From contig JBFIKF010000001.1 in NCBI GenBank assembly GCA_041600415.1, positions 124,001 through 188,000 on the forward strand: a stretch of 64,000 bases of DNA, written 5' to 3'. The stretch comes from JBFJKD01 sp041600415 (GTDB taxonomy: Bacteria > Pseudomonadota > Gammaproteobacteria > Pseudomonadales > Porticoccaceae). How positions within the stretch are numbered: position 1 is the stretch's first letter; the number at the start of each line of letters is the position of its first letter. Shown piece by piece: positions 1 to 7,590 of the stretch. Position numbers and translations under genes: made by a program. The notes beneath the pieces were generated by a model. The model was not told the origin of the DNA, searched no databases, and worked only from the letters and a program-made list of their open reading frames with translations.

Positions 1-829
1 CCAGATCGTTCCAGATACCCTTGAAACGCATGCCACCCTGACCGTTGCGCAGCTTACGGTCTGGCAACTGGTCGCGCACGGTCAGGTTTAGATCGAGTAA
101 TTCCTGGTCCGGATCACTGCCGAGCACCAGCGAGTTGGCAACTTCCGGCAGACCTGCACCGGTGAATGCCCAGGGCCGACGTGGATCGGTGTCGACCTTG
201 TTGGGCTCAAAATCCCAGGGGATGAGGATTAATTCAAAAAAGGACTCCTCGAAGGCGCCAAGCTTGCCGATATCTACGATACCTCGCGCCATCCACAGCG
301 GAATGCGAATGTCCTCCCACGACTCCCGACTCCAGTGCCAGCTCAGGTCGAGAGGGTTGATCACATCGAGTGCGCGAAAATTGTCGGTTTCGCCCCAAAC
401 CACTTGCTGCTTACCAAGGCGCAGGGTGAACGGCGGGAGAACAAAATCGACAAACGCCTCGCGAATTTTGTGTTCGGATTGACCTTTTTTATCCTGGCCG
501 TCCCAGCTATCGCGCAAATCGAACGCAGAATCGTAGACACTGCGACCAATAAGCGTGAGGGTGGCTTCTTCCAGCGGACCGGTGGAAAAGCGGCCAAATG
601 CCTCACCGTCTTTTAAAAAATAGTATTTGCCCTCTAACTGCGCCGTATTGCGCTGCATAATCAGTTCGCCATCGTGTGAACCCGACGCACGCATGATATT
701 TTGCGCTTTTACGAAACCTTCCAGTTCAATCTCCTCGCCAAGATTGACGATACCCCAGGAAAGTGACGGCAACACCAGACAAGTAAATGTCGCCAAAAAA
801 ATTGCACAGCGTTGTTTATGATTGACCAT
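1..829 (-). CDS. DUF1302 family outer-membrane-type protein (3' end cut by window edge)
   Basis: The reverse strand is open from an ATG at 829 to the window edge, giving the first 276 residues. A signal peptide is visible (hydrophobic residues about 8-26). The segment RLGKQQVVWGETDNF at residues 137-151, followed by a DVINPLDL motif, is typical of DUF1302, a family of about 600 residues. These proteins are thought to be envelope or outer-membrane beta-rich proteins and usually pair with DUF1329, as here: the DUF1329 gene lies 87 bp upstream on the same strand, so the two are probably co-transcribed. Molecular function is unknown; the pair is often found near lipid or steroid metabolism genes and export functions in Pseudomonas relatives. 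The family call is firm, the role is not. Confidence 0.85.
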   Translation of the reverse strand, partial: MVNHKQRCAIFLATFTCLVLPSLSWGIVNLGEEIELEGFVKAQNIMRASGSHDGELIMQRNTAQLEGKYYFLKDGEAFGRFSTGPLEEATLTLIGRSVYDSAFDLRDSWDGQDKKGQSEHKIREAFVDFVLPPFTLRLGKQQVVWGETDNFRALDVINPLDLSWHWSRESWEDIRIPLWMARGIVDIGKLGAFEESFFELILIPWDFEPNKVDTDPRRPWAFTGAGLPEVANSLVLGSDPDQELLDLNLTVRDQLPDRKLRNGQGGMRFKGIWNDL

Positions 830-916
830 TTACCGGGCCTCAGGGGTTTGGTGTACATGTTTGTAACGGGAGGCCAGGCCGACCTCCCGAATAACTAGCT
901 TATTGTGTTCGCAAAC

Positions 917-2248
917 CTAGCGCCGGCCGCTGATCATGTTGCGCAACGAATAAAATTGTTTGGCTCGCGCCGCCGTAAACTCTCGTTTATTGGTGAAACA
1001 GTGAGTCATGGTGGCGTGCGGTTTTTTGGCGTTAATATCCGTTTCCCCAAGGTGTAGAAAGACCTTGTGCCCCAAACTTTTGGAAAAATCCTGAGTTATG
1101 TACGGGGCCTGGGCAGGAGGCTCTACGTCATAATCTTCTGAATATTTAAGGAAATGATGGTTCATGCGCAACAACTGATCGTCCTGCTTGTCGTAGGCAA
1201 ACATCCAGTGGGTCCAGAAGGTTTCTGTGTCGACAAACACTACCCGATAACTATACGGGTGGTTTTCAACCTTGGGCTTCATCATCACAACGTGGGTATC
1301 GCGTACTTCCCAGCGCGTTTTATGCGGAACCCATAAATGAGGGCCGCCAAACTCGGGGTTGGTTGGCACGTTGATGGTGGTAAGCACTTTCCGCTTACCC
1401 AGGTACGTCCAGTCATTTTCGTAGACTTTCCCGCCAAAACCGTTGGAATCTTCGCGGATCATGTCCATACCCATCAACTCGCCCGTACGCTCGGAAGCCA
1501 GGGTGCGGCGGGGTTTGCGCTGCTCCGGCATGTACAACCAGCCGGCATTTTCCTTGCGATGATCGACATATTCGATAGACATATCTTTCGCCCCGGCCAT
1601 ATCCCGTGGGGAGCGAAATTCCATGATGCGCTTACTTTTTACTTCCTCGTAGCCCGGCACCAGGCAATGTTCCCCACGAGCGTAGGTTGCGTTGACCGAG
1701 GTGTACTCCATCTCGCGGTCGAGTGCGCCACCCTCACCCCGCAGCCAGGTCACCATAGGCATATCGTAATCGTTTGCACCCGGCCGCCACAGCATATTCC
1801 AGATCACTTTCTGGGCAGCACGGGGATCATCTGCGTTGATTTCGGGAAACGGGAATCCACCGCCCTGAAACCCCACCAGAGTGCCGTCCTGGTCCAGCTG
1901 CTGGTCTGATGCGGTGTTGGTCCAGTCGTCGGGAGCCTGGTAATGCCGGGTGGCGGCAATTTCCATGTCCATGCCATCAAAAAAATAGTATTTCCATGCG
2001 GACTGAGGAATAAGCGCCGCGAGTACCGCTTGTCGGTCCTTCTCCGTAAGGTGCTGGCCTGGGGTGAGGTTGCGACTACTATCGGGCTGCTCTATCCACT
2101 GCCGCAACGCCTGATAGCTCTGGTCTTCAGTAGCCTGTGCCTGAGCGCCGATACCAACTAATAAAACCGCAACAAGCAGGGGAAGACCTGAAAAAAAACG
2201 GTGCCTGGAGCAGAAAGATGTTAAATGAATAGCTGCTGTTGCTTTCAT
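917..2248 (-). CDS. DUF1329 family periplasmic protein
   Basis: A 443-residue protein with an N-terminal signal peptide (hydrophobic stretch about residues 16-38, ending AQAQA), so exported. It is rich in aromatic residues and has the DUF1329 pattern of repeated short beta segments (WNMLWRPGANDYD about residue 150; REDSNGFGGKVYENDWTYLGKR in the middle; TFWTHWMFAYDKQDDQLLR toward the end). The fold is expected to resemble LolA/LolB-like lipoprotein-binding proteins, but this is family knowledge and not visible here. It is the first gene of a leftward pair with the DUF1302 gene. The two probably act together in the envelope; the substrate is unknown. Confidence 0.88.
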   Translation of the reverse strand: MKATAAIHLTSFCSRHRFFSGLPLLVAVLLVGIGAQAQATEDQSYQALRQWIEQPDSSRNLTPGQHLTEKDRQAVLAALIPQSAWKYYFFDGMDMEIAATRHYQAPDDWTNTASDQQLDQDGTLVGFQGGGFPFPEINADDPRAAQKVIWNMLWRPGANDYDMPMVTWLRGEGGALDREMEYTSVNATYARGEHCLVPGYEEVKSKRIMEFRSPRDMAGAKDMSIEYVDHRKENAGWLYMPEQRKPRRTLASERTGELMGMDMIREDSNGFGGKVYENDWTYLGKRKVLTTINVPTNPEFGGPHLWVPHKTRWEVRDTHVVMMKPKVENHPYSYRVVFVDTETFWTHWMFAYDKQDDQLLRMNHHFLKYSEDYDVEPPAQAPYITQDFSKSLGHKVFLHLGETDINAKKPHATMTHCFTNKREFTAARAKQFYSLRNMISGRR

Positions 2249-2468
2249 TGTTAGCTAATCTCTGGTGAGGGTGGTACTTCCTGGAGGTTGATTTTGTATA
2301 CGGACATGATATGGATGCTACCCGCTAGTAACAAACATATCAACTACACAACCATCGCTACCAGGATGGCTCTGCGTAACCAACGCTTTAGCGTGGCCTT
2401 CATAACCACGACAAAAAGGTTTACATTTGACGCTTACCAGACATGCAGCGCACCACAGGAGCAGTACC

Positions 2469-2879
2469 ATGGATATTAAAACACTCGACCAACAGGTGTC
2501 GGTTTCCGAACAAATCGCACTGGACGACCTGACCCGGTTGGCCGCGCAGGGCGTTCAGGTGCTGGTATGTAATCGGCCGGATGGCGAGGCCCCAGAGCAG
2601 CTGGCGTTTGCGCAATTATCCGCTGCGGCCGAGAAGCTGGGCATGACCGCCGTACATATTCCTTTCAAACCAGGGGAGATGACGGCGGCGCAGCGGGATG
2701 AATTTGTTGCCCTGTTGAACACAGACCAGAAAGTTCATGCCTTCTGCCGTACCGGCAATCGGTCGAGCATGTTATGGGCGGCGGCGCGCAAGGCGTCGGG
2801 TGCGGCGCCAGATACTATTTTAAATCAGGCAAAAACGGCAGGATTCGATGTCAGCGCAGCACTGGGTGGGTCGAAATAA
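2469..2879 (+). CDS. BLH/DUF442 (TIGR01244) phosphatase-like protein
   Basis: A 136-residue cytoplasmic protein. The start at 2469 is preferred because AGGAG lies 7 bases before it; an earlier in-frame ATG at 2427 has no such site. The fold is of the dual-specificity-phosphatase/rhodanese-like type: the loop FCRTGNRSS carries Cys93 and Arg98, a CX4R variant typical of the beta-lactamase-hydrolase-like (BLH) family. In other bacteria BLH proteins accompany sulfide:quinone oxidoreductase in sulfide-detoxification operons and may act in persulfide metabolism. The next gene is such an oxidoreductase, which supports that role here. Catalytic activity on phosphate or sulfur substrates cannot be decided from sequence. 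Confidence 0.85.
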   Translation: MDIKTLDQQVSVSEQIALDDLTRLAAQGVQVLVCNRPDGEAPEQLAFAQLSAAAEKLGMTAVHIPFKPGEMTAAQRDEFVALLNTDQKVHAFCRTGNRSSMLWAAARKASGAAPDTILNQAKTAGFDVSAALGGSK

Positions 2880-2975
2880 ATACCACTTAATGCGTGTGTG
2901 CGCTCTGACACTACCTATCTAACACTGCCCATCTAAATAGATGCCAGCGTAGCTGGTAACCACTGGAGAGATCTA

Positions 2976-4217
2976 ATGATTAGTCAAGCGCGGTACGATG
3001 TGGTTGTGGTGGGTGCTGGTACCGGTGGTATTGCGGTGACCGCAAGTTTGTTAAAACGCAAACCTGACTTAACAATTGCGTTACTCGATAGCGCCACGCA
3101 GCATTATTACCAACCCGGATGGACCATGGTGGGTGGCGGTGTATTTGATGCCGCGACAACGCGCCGGGAAACCAAGCAGCTAATCCCCCGCGGCGCGACC
3201 TGGATAAAGCAGTCCGTAGCGGCATTCGCGCCTGCGGATAACAAAGTCATTCTCCAGGATGGTAGCGACCTGCACTACGGGCAGTTGGTGGTTGCTGCCG
3301 GGCTGAAACTCGACTGGTCCGCTATCGAAGGGCTTAGCGAAACACTGGGCAAAAACGGCGTCACCTCGAACTATCGCTACGATCTCGCCCCCTACACCTG
3401 GGAACTGGTGCAGGGCTTAAAGCAGGGCAAAGCGATCTTTACGCAGCCGCCCATGCCGATCAAATGCGCGGGTGCTCCCCAAAAAGCACTGTATCTCTCC
3501 GCCGATCACTGGTTCAAGCAAGGCCGGTTGAAGGATATTGATGTGCAATTTTATCTGGCGGCGGGAGTTTTATTTGGCGTGGCAGCGTATGTACCTGCAC
3601 TGATGGACTATGTGGAAAAATACAACGCGCATTTACATTTTAGCCATTCGCTATACAAGGTGGACGGCGCAAACAAACGCGCCTGGTTCAAATCGAAAAA
3701 CGACGCCGAAGAAGAAATCATCACCGAAACTGAATTCGATATGCTGCATGTATGCCCCCCGCAGTGCGCACCGGATTTTATGCGTAACAGCCCGTTGGCT
3801 GACAGCGCCGGGTGGATGGATGTTAACCAGCACAGTCTGCAACACAAACAGTTCGACAATATCTGGGGACTGGGTGATGTGACTAACACGCCCAATGCTA
3901 AAACCATGGCGGCGGTACGCAAACAGGCCCCCATTGTTGCGCACAACCTGTGCGACGTATTAGATGGCAAATCACCGTCCTGCGGCTACGACGGGTACGG
4001 TTCCTGCCCGCTGACGGTGGAACGGGGCAAAATTGTACTGGCGGAATTTGGCTATGGTGGCAAACTACTGCCCACATTCCCCACCTGGGTCAATAACGGG
4101 CTGGAGCCCACCAAACGCGCCTGGTTCCTGAAAGCCAACGTGTTACCGTCGGTCTATTGGCACGCCATGCTAAAGGGGCGCGAGTGGCTGGTGGCGCCGC
4201 GAACACTTAAGGAATAA
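2976..4217 (+). CDS. sqr: Sulfide:quinone oxidoreductase, type II (SQRDL-like)
   Basis: A 413-residue FAD flavoprotein that should oxidise sulfide at the membrane and pass electrons to quinone, forming a persulfide. The N-terminal FAD-binding motif is VVVGAGTGGIAV (about residues 10-21). The two redox cysteines expected in type II enzymes are present: Cys164 in PIKCAGAPQK and Cys344 in YDGYGSCPLT, matching the context seen in human SQRDL. The motif WGLGDVTNTPNAKT (297-310) is the second FAD contact. There is no third N-terminal cysteine of the type I class. It follows the BLH gene by 96 bp and is probably co-expressed. Its stop codon lies inside an inverted repeat (4215-4256). Confidence 0.92.
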   Translation: MISQARYDVVVVGAGTGGIAVTASLLKRKPDLTIALLDSATQHYYQPGWTMVGGGVFDAATTRRETKQLIPRGATWIKQSVAAFAPADNKVILQDGSDLHYGQLVVAAGLKLDWSAIEGLSETLGKNGVTSNYRYDLAPYTWELVQGLKQGKAIFTQPPMPIKCAGAPQKALYLSADHWFKQGRLKDIDVQFYLAAGVLFGVAAYVPALMDYVEKYNAHLHFSHSLYKVDGANKRAWFKSKNDAEEEIITETEFDMLHVCPPQCAPDFMRNSPLADSAGWMDVNQHSLQHKQFDNIWGLGDVTNTPNAKTMAAVRKQAPIVAHNLCDVLDGKSPSCGYDGYGSCPLTVERGKIVLAEFGYGGKLLPTFPTWVNNGLEPTKRAWFLKANVLPSVYWHAMLKGREWLVAPRTLKE

Positions 4218-4256
4218 CGCTCGAAGCAACGGTTTATCTGCAGCCTTTGCTTGTTA
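4215..4256. repeat. Nested inverted repeat at the sqr / small-gene junction
   Basis: TAAC (4215-4218), a 5-base spacer and AAGCAA (4224-4229) are mirrored by TTGCTT (4247-4252) and GTTA (4253-4256). The stop codons of both converging genes lie inside it. It may be a weak bidirectional terminator. The R-L/L-R box layout also recalls an integron attC recombination site placed directly after the small leftward gene, but the outer boxes fit the RYYYAAC/GTTRRRY consensus only partly. Confidence 0.4.
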
Positions 4257-4535
4257 TGTGGATTCATTTTTGATCTCCACCTTACCTGTAAATATTTGGC
4301 CTTTGTTCTTTTCACAGAACCATTTATACAGAGGGTATCCTAGTATGGATATAAATAATGTTTGAAAAACAAATACCAGTACTACAATGAATGGGGCAGC
4401 AATTGCTAGGATAAAGTCTCCTGTAACAAGATAGTAAATACCTAATATCAATCCCCACGCCACACCCCCAGCTATCGATATTGTCGTAACCAGGATGATC
4501 AAAGAGCTAAAATCTAGCTGAATTCCGAATTTCAT
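4254..4535 (-). CDS. Small two-helix membrane protein, unknown
   Basis: I do not recognise this 93-residue protein. It has two strongly hydrophobic segments (about residues 9-37 and 41-69) followed by a charged tail of about 20 residues, so it is probably an inner-membrane protein. Its AT-rich composition differs sharply from neighbouring genes, which suggests acquisition by transfer. The ATG sits in an A-rich context (AAAAAATGA) that is shared with the next small gene and belongs to a ~180-bp repeat lying directly upstream. It is in the same orientation as that gene and converges on sqr. Confidence 0.6.
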   Translation of the reverse strand: MKFGIQLDFSSLIILVTTISIAGGVAWGLILGIYYLVTGDFILAIAAPFIVVLVFVFQTLFISILGYPLYKWFCEKNKGQIFTGKVEIKNEST

Positions 4536-4709
4536 TTTTTAATTCATATAAATATTCATAAATAGATCAGCCGAGTTTGTGCTCGGCACACACGACTGGT
4601 CGGTAGATGTACCGGATTTGGCGTGTTATGCGGAGCGGTCGGTTTATCATTCCATTGCACCGATGTGTTTTATGCTGCCAATACATTGATTTTAGGAAAT
4701 AAAGCAATG
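4531..4709. repeat. Direct repeat copy A (~180 bp)
   Basis: This stretch aligns along most of its length with 5101-5276. Shared blocks include TGTACCGGAT, GGTCGGTTTATCATTCC, TGTTTTATGCTGCCAATA and AATAAAGCAAT. The copies have diverged, so the duplication is not recent. Each copy begins exactly at the start codon of a small leftward gene and extends into its upstream region. Copy A contains GTGTTATGCGG, resembling an integron core site. Confidence 0.8.
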
Positions 4710-4731
4710 GGCCAATATACCCGTCCAGGCC

Positions 4732-4790
4732 AAGATCAACGAGTCTGACCCCTTGATCTTTTGCTTGATCTTATCTTCTTGATCTTATAA
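4732..4790. repeat. Cluster of AAGATCAA/TTGATCTT octamers
   Basis: One AAGATCAA (about 4732) and three TTGATCTT copies (about 4753, 4765 and 4779) crowd into 60 bp just after the end of the small leftward gene. The first pair forms perfect 8-base inverted arms around CGAGTCTGACCCC. In my recollection that core motif often occurs near REP-associated (Y1) transposases. No transposase gene is present here. It may be a transcription stop or a remnant of a mobile repeat. Confidence 0.45.
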
Positions 4791-5105
4791 GCCATTTGGA
4801 TCGCGCTGCTCAAATGCTTGTTTATATAGCTTTTCAATTACTACTTGGCCTTGTTTATCTTTTGGCTCAATCGATACTCCATTTGGAAAATCATCATATA
4901 CAAAGTTAACTACAACACCATCTAATTCAATTGCCCAAAGATGCATATCGGGCGCTTCTATTCGTTTTTTTATAACTGCACCAATTTGCTTTACATACTT
5001 TTCAGCAAATGGTGGGAATGACTCCCAAGTTCCTTCCTCTGTTAATTGAAGGCTTTCATTACCTGAAGCCATTTTCTGCTTTCTTGGATTCGCGAATCTA
5101 ATCAT
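4785..5105 (-). CDS. Small orphan protein, unknown (DUF3630-like in outline)
   Basis: A 106-residue soluble protein I cannot assign. There is no signal peptide or membrane segment. A central HLWAIELDGVVVNFVYDDF segment predicts two or three beta strands after an N-terminal helix, loosely recalling small single-domain families such as DUF3630 that are common in integron cassettes; this resemblance is a guess. Met12 is an alternative start, but the first ATG shares its AAAAAATGA context with the neighbouring small gene, as part of the duplicated upstream repeat, and is preferred. AT-rich base use marks it as foreign to this chromosome. Confidence 0.6.
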   Translation of the reverse strand: MIRFANPRKQKMASGNESLQLTEEGTWESFPPFAEKYVKQIGAVIKKRIEAPDMHLWAIELDGVVVNFVYDDFPNGVSIEPKDKQGQVVIEKLYKQAFEQRDPNGL

Positions 5106-5276
5106 TTTTTGGCGTATAACTATTAGTAAACCGACCAGTCGGCTTATGTTCGGAACGTGAGGCTAGTCGGTATATGTACCGGATGTGGGGTGTTAGGCGG
5201 AGTGGTCGGTTTATCATTCCCTGGCACCGATATGTTTTATGCTGCCAATATATTACTTTCCGGGAATAAAGCAATA
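5101..5276. repeat. Direct repeat copy B (~180 bp)
   Basis: Second copy of the repeat at 4531-4709. It also carries a long-range inverted repeat: TAAACCGACCA near 5117 is matched by TGGTCGGTTTA near 5202, enclosing about 75 bp. The sequence GTGTTAGGCGGAG includes GTTAGGC, a perfect match to the integron R' core (GTTRRRY). The copy lies between the small gene and tRNA-Thr. Confidence 0.8.
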
Positions 5277-5342
5277 GCGTCGATTTTTTTGCTAAATGAG
5301 CGCCTTGCGCTGGCCCGTAACTTAATGAATTAACATACAAAT

Positions 5343-5419
5343 TGGTGCCGGAAAGAGGATTTGAACCTCCGACCAACGCATTACGAATGCGCTGCTCTAC
5401 CGAGCTGAGCTATTCCGGC
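5343..5419 (-). tRNA. tRNA-Thr (anticodon CGT)
   Basis: Read on the reverse strand this is a full cloverleaf with encoded CCA (positions 5345-5343). The acceptor stem is GCCGGAA/TTCCGGC, the D arm contains AGCTCAGCTCGGTAGAGC, the anticodon loop is TTCGTAA with CGT at 5385-5383, and the T arm contains GGTTCAAATCC. Threonine-CGT tRNA genes are known integration sites in gammaproteobacteria, and the AT-rich insert starts close to its 3' end. I found no second copy of the 3' end that would mark an attR. Confidence 0.97.
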
Positions 5420-5518
5420 AGGTAAAACTTTATCGTCGTTGTGTAGCGTTGTGCCGACTTCTGTTGTCGCAACTTTTGCGCTGGCAGTTTAACGGCGGCA
5501 CTTTCATGTGTCACCTTG

Positions 5519-5557
5519 GTGGGCGTCAAGCCAGTCGCACTGAACCCAGACGCCCAC
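5519..5557. repeat. Inverted repeat downstream of the dsbA-like gene
   Basis: TGGGCGTC (5520-5527) and GACGCCCA (5549-5556) form a perfect 8-bp stem with a 21-base loop, 23 bp beyond the stop of the leftward dsbA-like gene. There is no T tract, so intrinsic termination is doubtful. It could stabilise the mRNA 3' end or stop read-through into tRNA-Thr. Confidence 0.35.
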
Positions 5558-5578
5558 GGTGCTTCGCGGCCCTGCTGC

Positions 5579-6340
5579 TTAAGGGGCTTTGGCTTGGCGT
5601 TCGACGCCAATCAGGTAATCCGCTACTTTTAACATGCCTTCGTGACCACCGGCCATTTCGGCGGCGACCCGGTATTTACCGTTGACGATCATTTCCGGGG
5701 TGCCTTTGATTTGATAACCCCGTTGTCGGGCGTCCGCCTGTTTAAGCGCACTGTTAACCCCAAACGAATTAAACGTTTTGGTAAATTTATCCAGGGCTAC
5801 GCCGTTGGCGACAAACACCTCGGCGATTTCGTCTTCGCTCGCCAATTTGGCCTTTTTCAAATTCATGGCGTCGAAAATAGCTTTGTGCAGGACTTCAGTA
5901 TTACCGATGGCTTTAGCGGTGTAGTACGCCCGCGCGTGTAATTCCATGGTGGGGTGCCAGATGGCCGGGCTACGCTGATACACAACGTCCGCGGCCAGGG
6001 TTTGCGACCAGGCATTAACCAGTGGTTCGAACGTAAAACAATGACTGCATCCGTACCAGAACACTTCCGTCACTTCGATTTTGGCCGGATCGCTGGTGGG
6101 TACGGGGGCGGGCAACAATTGGTAATGGGTGCCAGCCACATAGGCTGTGGTTGCGGCAGGCGCCGGGGTCGGTGCCTCCGCCGACGCCGGGGGTGGTGTG
6201 GTCGGCGTCTGTTGGGTAACCACCTGCTGCGGGGCCGGGGCTGCTGGTTGCGTCGTATTGGTGTCCGCTTCGCAGCCGATCACCGGCACTAGCAGGCCGA
6301 TCAGTAACAATTTATTCAGTTTATTCAGTAACTGGCGCAT
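5579..6340 (-). CDS. dsbA: DsbA-family thiol:disulfide oxidoreductase, predicted lipoprotein
   Basis: A 253-residue envelope thioredoxin-fold protein that should introduce or handle disulfides. The start at 6340 follows a good AGGGAG site; an upstream in-frame ATG at 6397 is less likely. The signal sequence ends in VIGC (Cys23), a plausible lipobox, so the protein may be lipid-anchored rather than free in the periplasm. A linker rich in Pro, Ala and Thr (about 28-68) follows. The active site is Cys98-Ser-His-Cys101 (commonly Cys-Pro-His-Cys in DsbA), with the cis-proline loop GTPEM at Pro215. It lies beside cytochrome c4, as in Pseudomonas. The family is certain; lipidation is inferred. Confidence 0.88.
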   Translation of the reverse strand: MRQLLNKLNKLLLIGLLVPVIGCEADTNTTQPAAPAPQQVVTQQTPTTPPPASAEAPTPAPAATTAYVAGTHYQLLPAPVPTSDPAKIEVTEVFWYGCSHCFTFEPLVNAWSQTLAADVVYQRSPAIWHPTMELHARAYYTAKAIGNTEVLHKAIFDAMNLKKAKLASEDEIAEVFVANGVALDKFTKTFNSFGVNSALKQADARQRGYQIKGTPEMIVNGKYRVAAEMAGGHEGMLKVADYLIGVERQAKAP

Positions 6341-6561
6341 GGTTTCTCCCTGTTGGACGATGGCGTCCCGCACTATGCGGCCATCGCAGACAATCACTTA
6401 GGTTTTATACAGCGTTTTTAACATATCGCTCTGAGTGTATTTTGTTGGCTGCATCATGTGCGGCATTAAAACACGACAAAGGGTATCTATTATTCAGTTT
6501 CCGGGCGGGCTCGCAAGCCCTGGAAGTCTCAATATGCCCCATCGGCTGCTTGCCGCGCATT

Positions 6562-6589
6562 AAAAAGGCGGCCGCAGCCGCCTTTTTTT
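6562..6589 (-). terminator. Intrinsic terminator after cytochrome c4 (bidirectional)
   Basis: GGCGGC and GCCGCC form a 6-bp stem around CGCA (6567-6582), with an A tract on the left and seven T on the right. It can therefore stop leftward transcription from the cytochrome gene and also any rightward transcription. Confidence 0.85.
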
Positions 6590-6636
6590 ACCAACTTTTC
6601 ACCAACGATCCTGAACCCTTATTTTTACGATTCGGT

Positions 6637-7302
6637 TCAACGCAGTCCGGCGATGAAATCCGCCAGCGCGTTAATTTCCTGATCGTTCAGATGGGCGGCG
6701 ACTCCGCGCATGATCTGGGATTCATCATTTACCCGTGCCGCCGGATCGTCGAGGGCATGGGCACCGGTACGAAACGCCCGCAGTTGCTTGGCGATGTAGG
6801 CAGCGTGTTGCCCGCCCAGCGCGGGATAACCCGCCGGAGCGTTGCCGTTGGCGGTCGGCGAGTGACACCCCGTACAGGCGGCAACACCGGTTTCCAGATT
6901 ACCCGCGCGGAATATTTTTTCACCCAACGCGAGGGATTTGGCATCGCCCTGGGCACCGGTGAGCTGGCGTTGCTGGCTATCGTAATAGGCGGCAATGTCT
7001 TGCAGGTCCTGATCGCTCAGCCCGGTAAGCATGCCCGTCATTTCAGGGACGGCGCGCCCGTTTTTCGCCGGATCGCCAGCGCGAATATCGCGCATTTGCT
7101 TAAGCAAATATTTTTCGCCCAGACCGGCGAGTGTCGGGAACGCCCCGGACGGGCTGTTGCCATCGGCGCCATGGCAGGTCGCGCATACGGCCGTTTTGCC
7201 TTTACCCGCCGCCGCGTCGCCGCTGGCAAGGGCGCTGACGGTCAGTAACCCACCGACGGTAATAATCAATGCTTGGGCCAGGCCCTTGAAAATTGTGTTC
7301 AT
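6637..7302 (-). CDS. Cytochrome c4 (diheme)
   Basis: A 221-residue periplasmic diheme cytochrome c, an electron carrier to terminal oxidases. A signal peptide ends near residue 27 (VSALASG). The two similar halves each carry one heme site: CATCH at 40-44 and CTGCH at 143-147. Probable axial methionines are Met88 (VPEMTG) and Met198 (SQIMRG). Length and two-domain layout are standard for c4. A dedicated terminator follows at 6562. Its partner may be the caa3-type oxidase encoded further on, but other oxidases could use it too. Confidence 0.93.
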   Translation of the reverse strand: MNTIFKGLAQALIITVGGLLTVSALASGDAAAGKGKTAVCATCHGADGNSPSGAFPTLAGLGEKYLLKQMRDIRAGDPAKNGRAVPEMTGMLTGLSDQDLQDIAAYYDSQQRQLTGAQGDAKSLALGEKIFRAGNLETGVAACTGCHSPTANGNAPAGYPALGGQHAAYIAKQLRAFRTGAHALDDPAARVNDESQIMRGVAAHLNDQEINALADFIAGLR

Positions 7303-7590
7303 GAGTTAATGTACTCTCCTGATTGTTCTGCCTGATTGTAGCGTTCGGTCGTTGAGTGATATTGCCGACTTTGTTTCAGTACTCTGTGCCAGCGGGTAGC
7401 GACAATATCGCCAACGGTATTGAACGATAGGCGCCCCGTGGTGGTAACGGCCAACCCTGAAAACTGACCCTGAAAATAGTCCGATTTGCTGTACCGCGTT
7501 GCCCGCAGGTTGCCTGACAAGAAGGCGTAGCCAAAAACGACGGGCATTATATACCAATCGCATATATAGCTTAAGCGTTATACTTGCGCC

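Noticed and set aside
4531..5276. A true integron array
   Set aside because: No IntI gene, the repeats lie upstream of the genes, and copy A lacks a matching second core site; kept only as an attC-like possibility.
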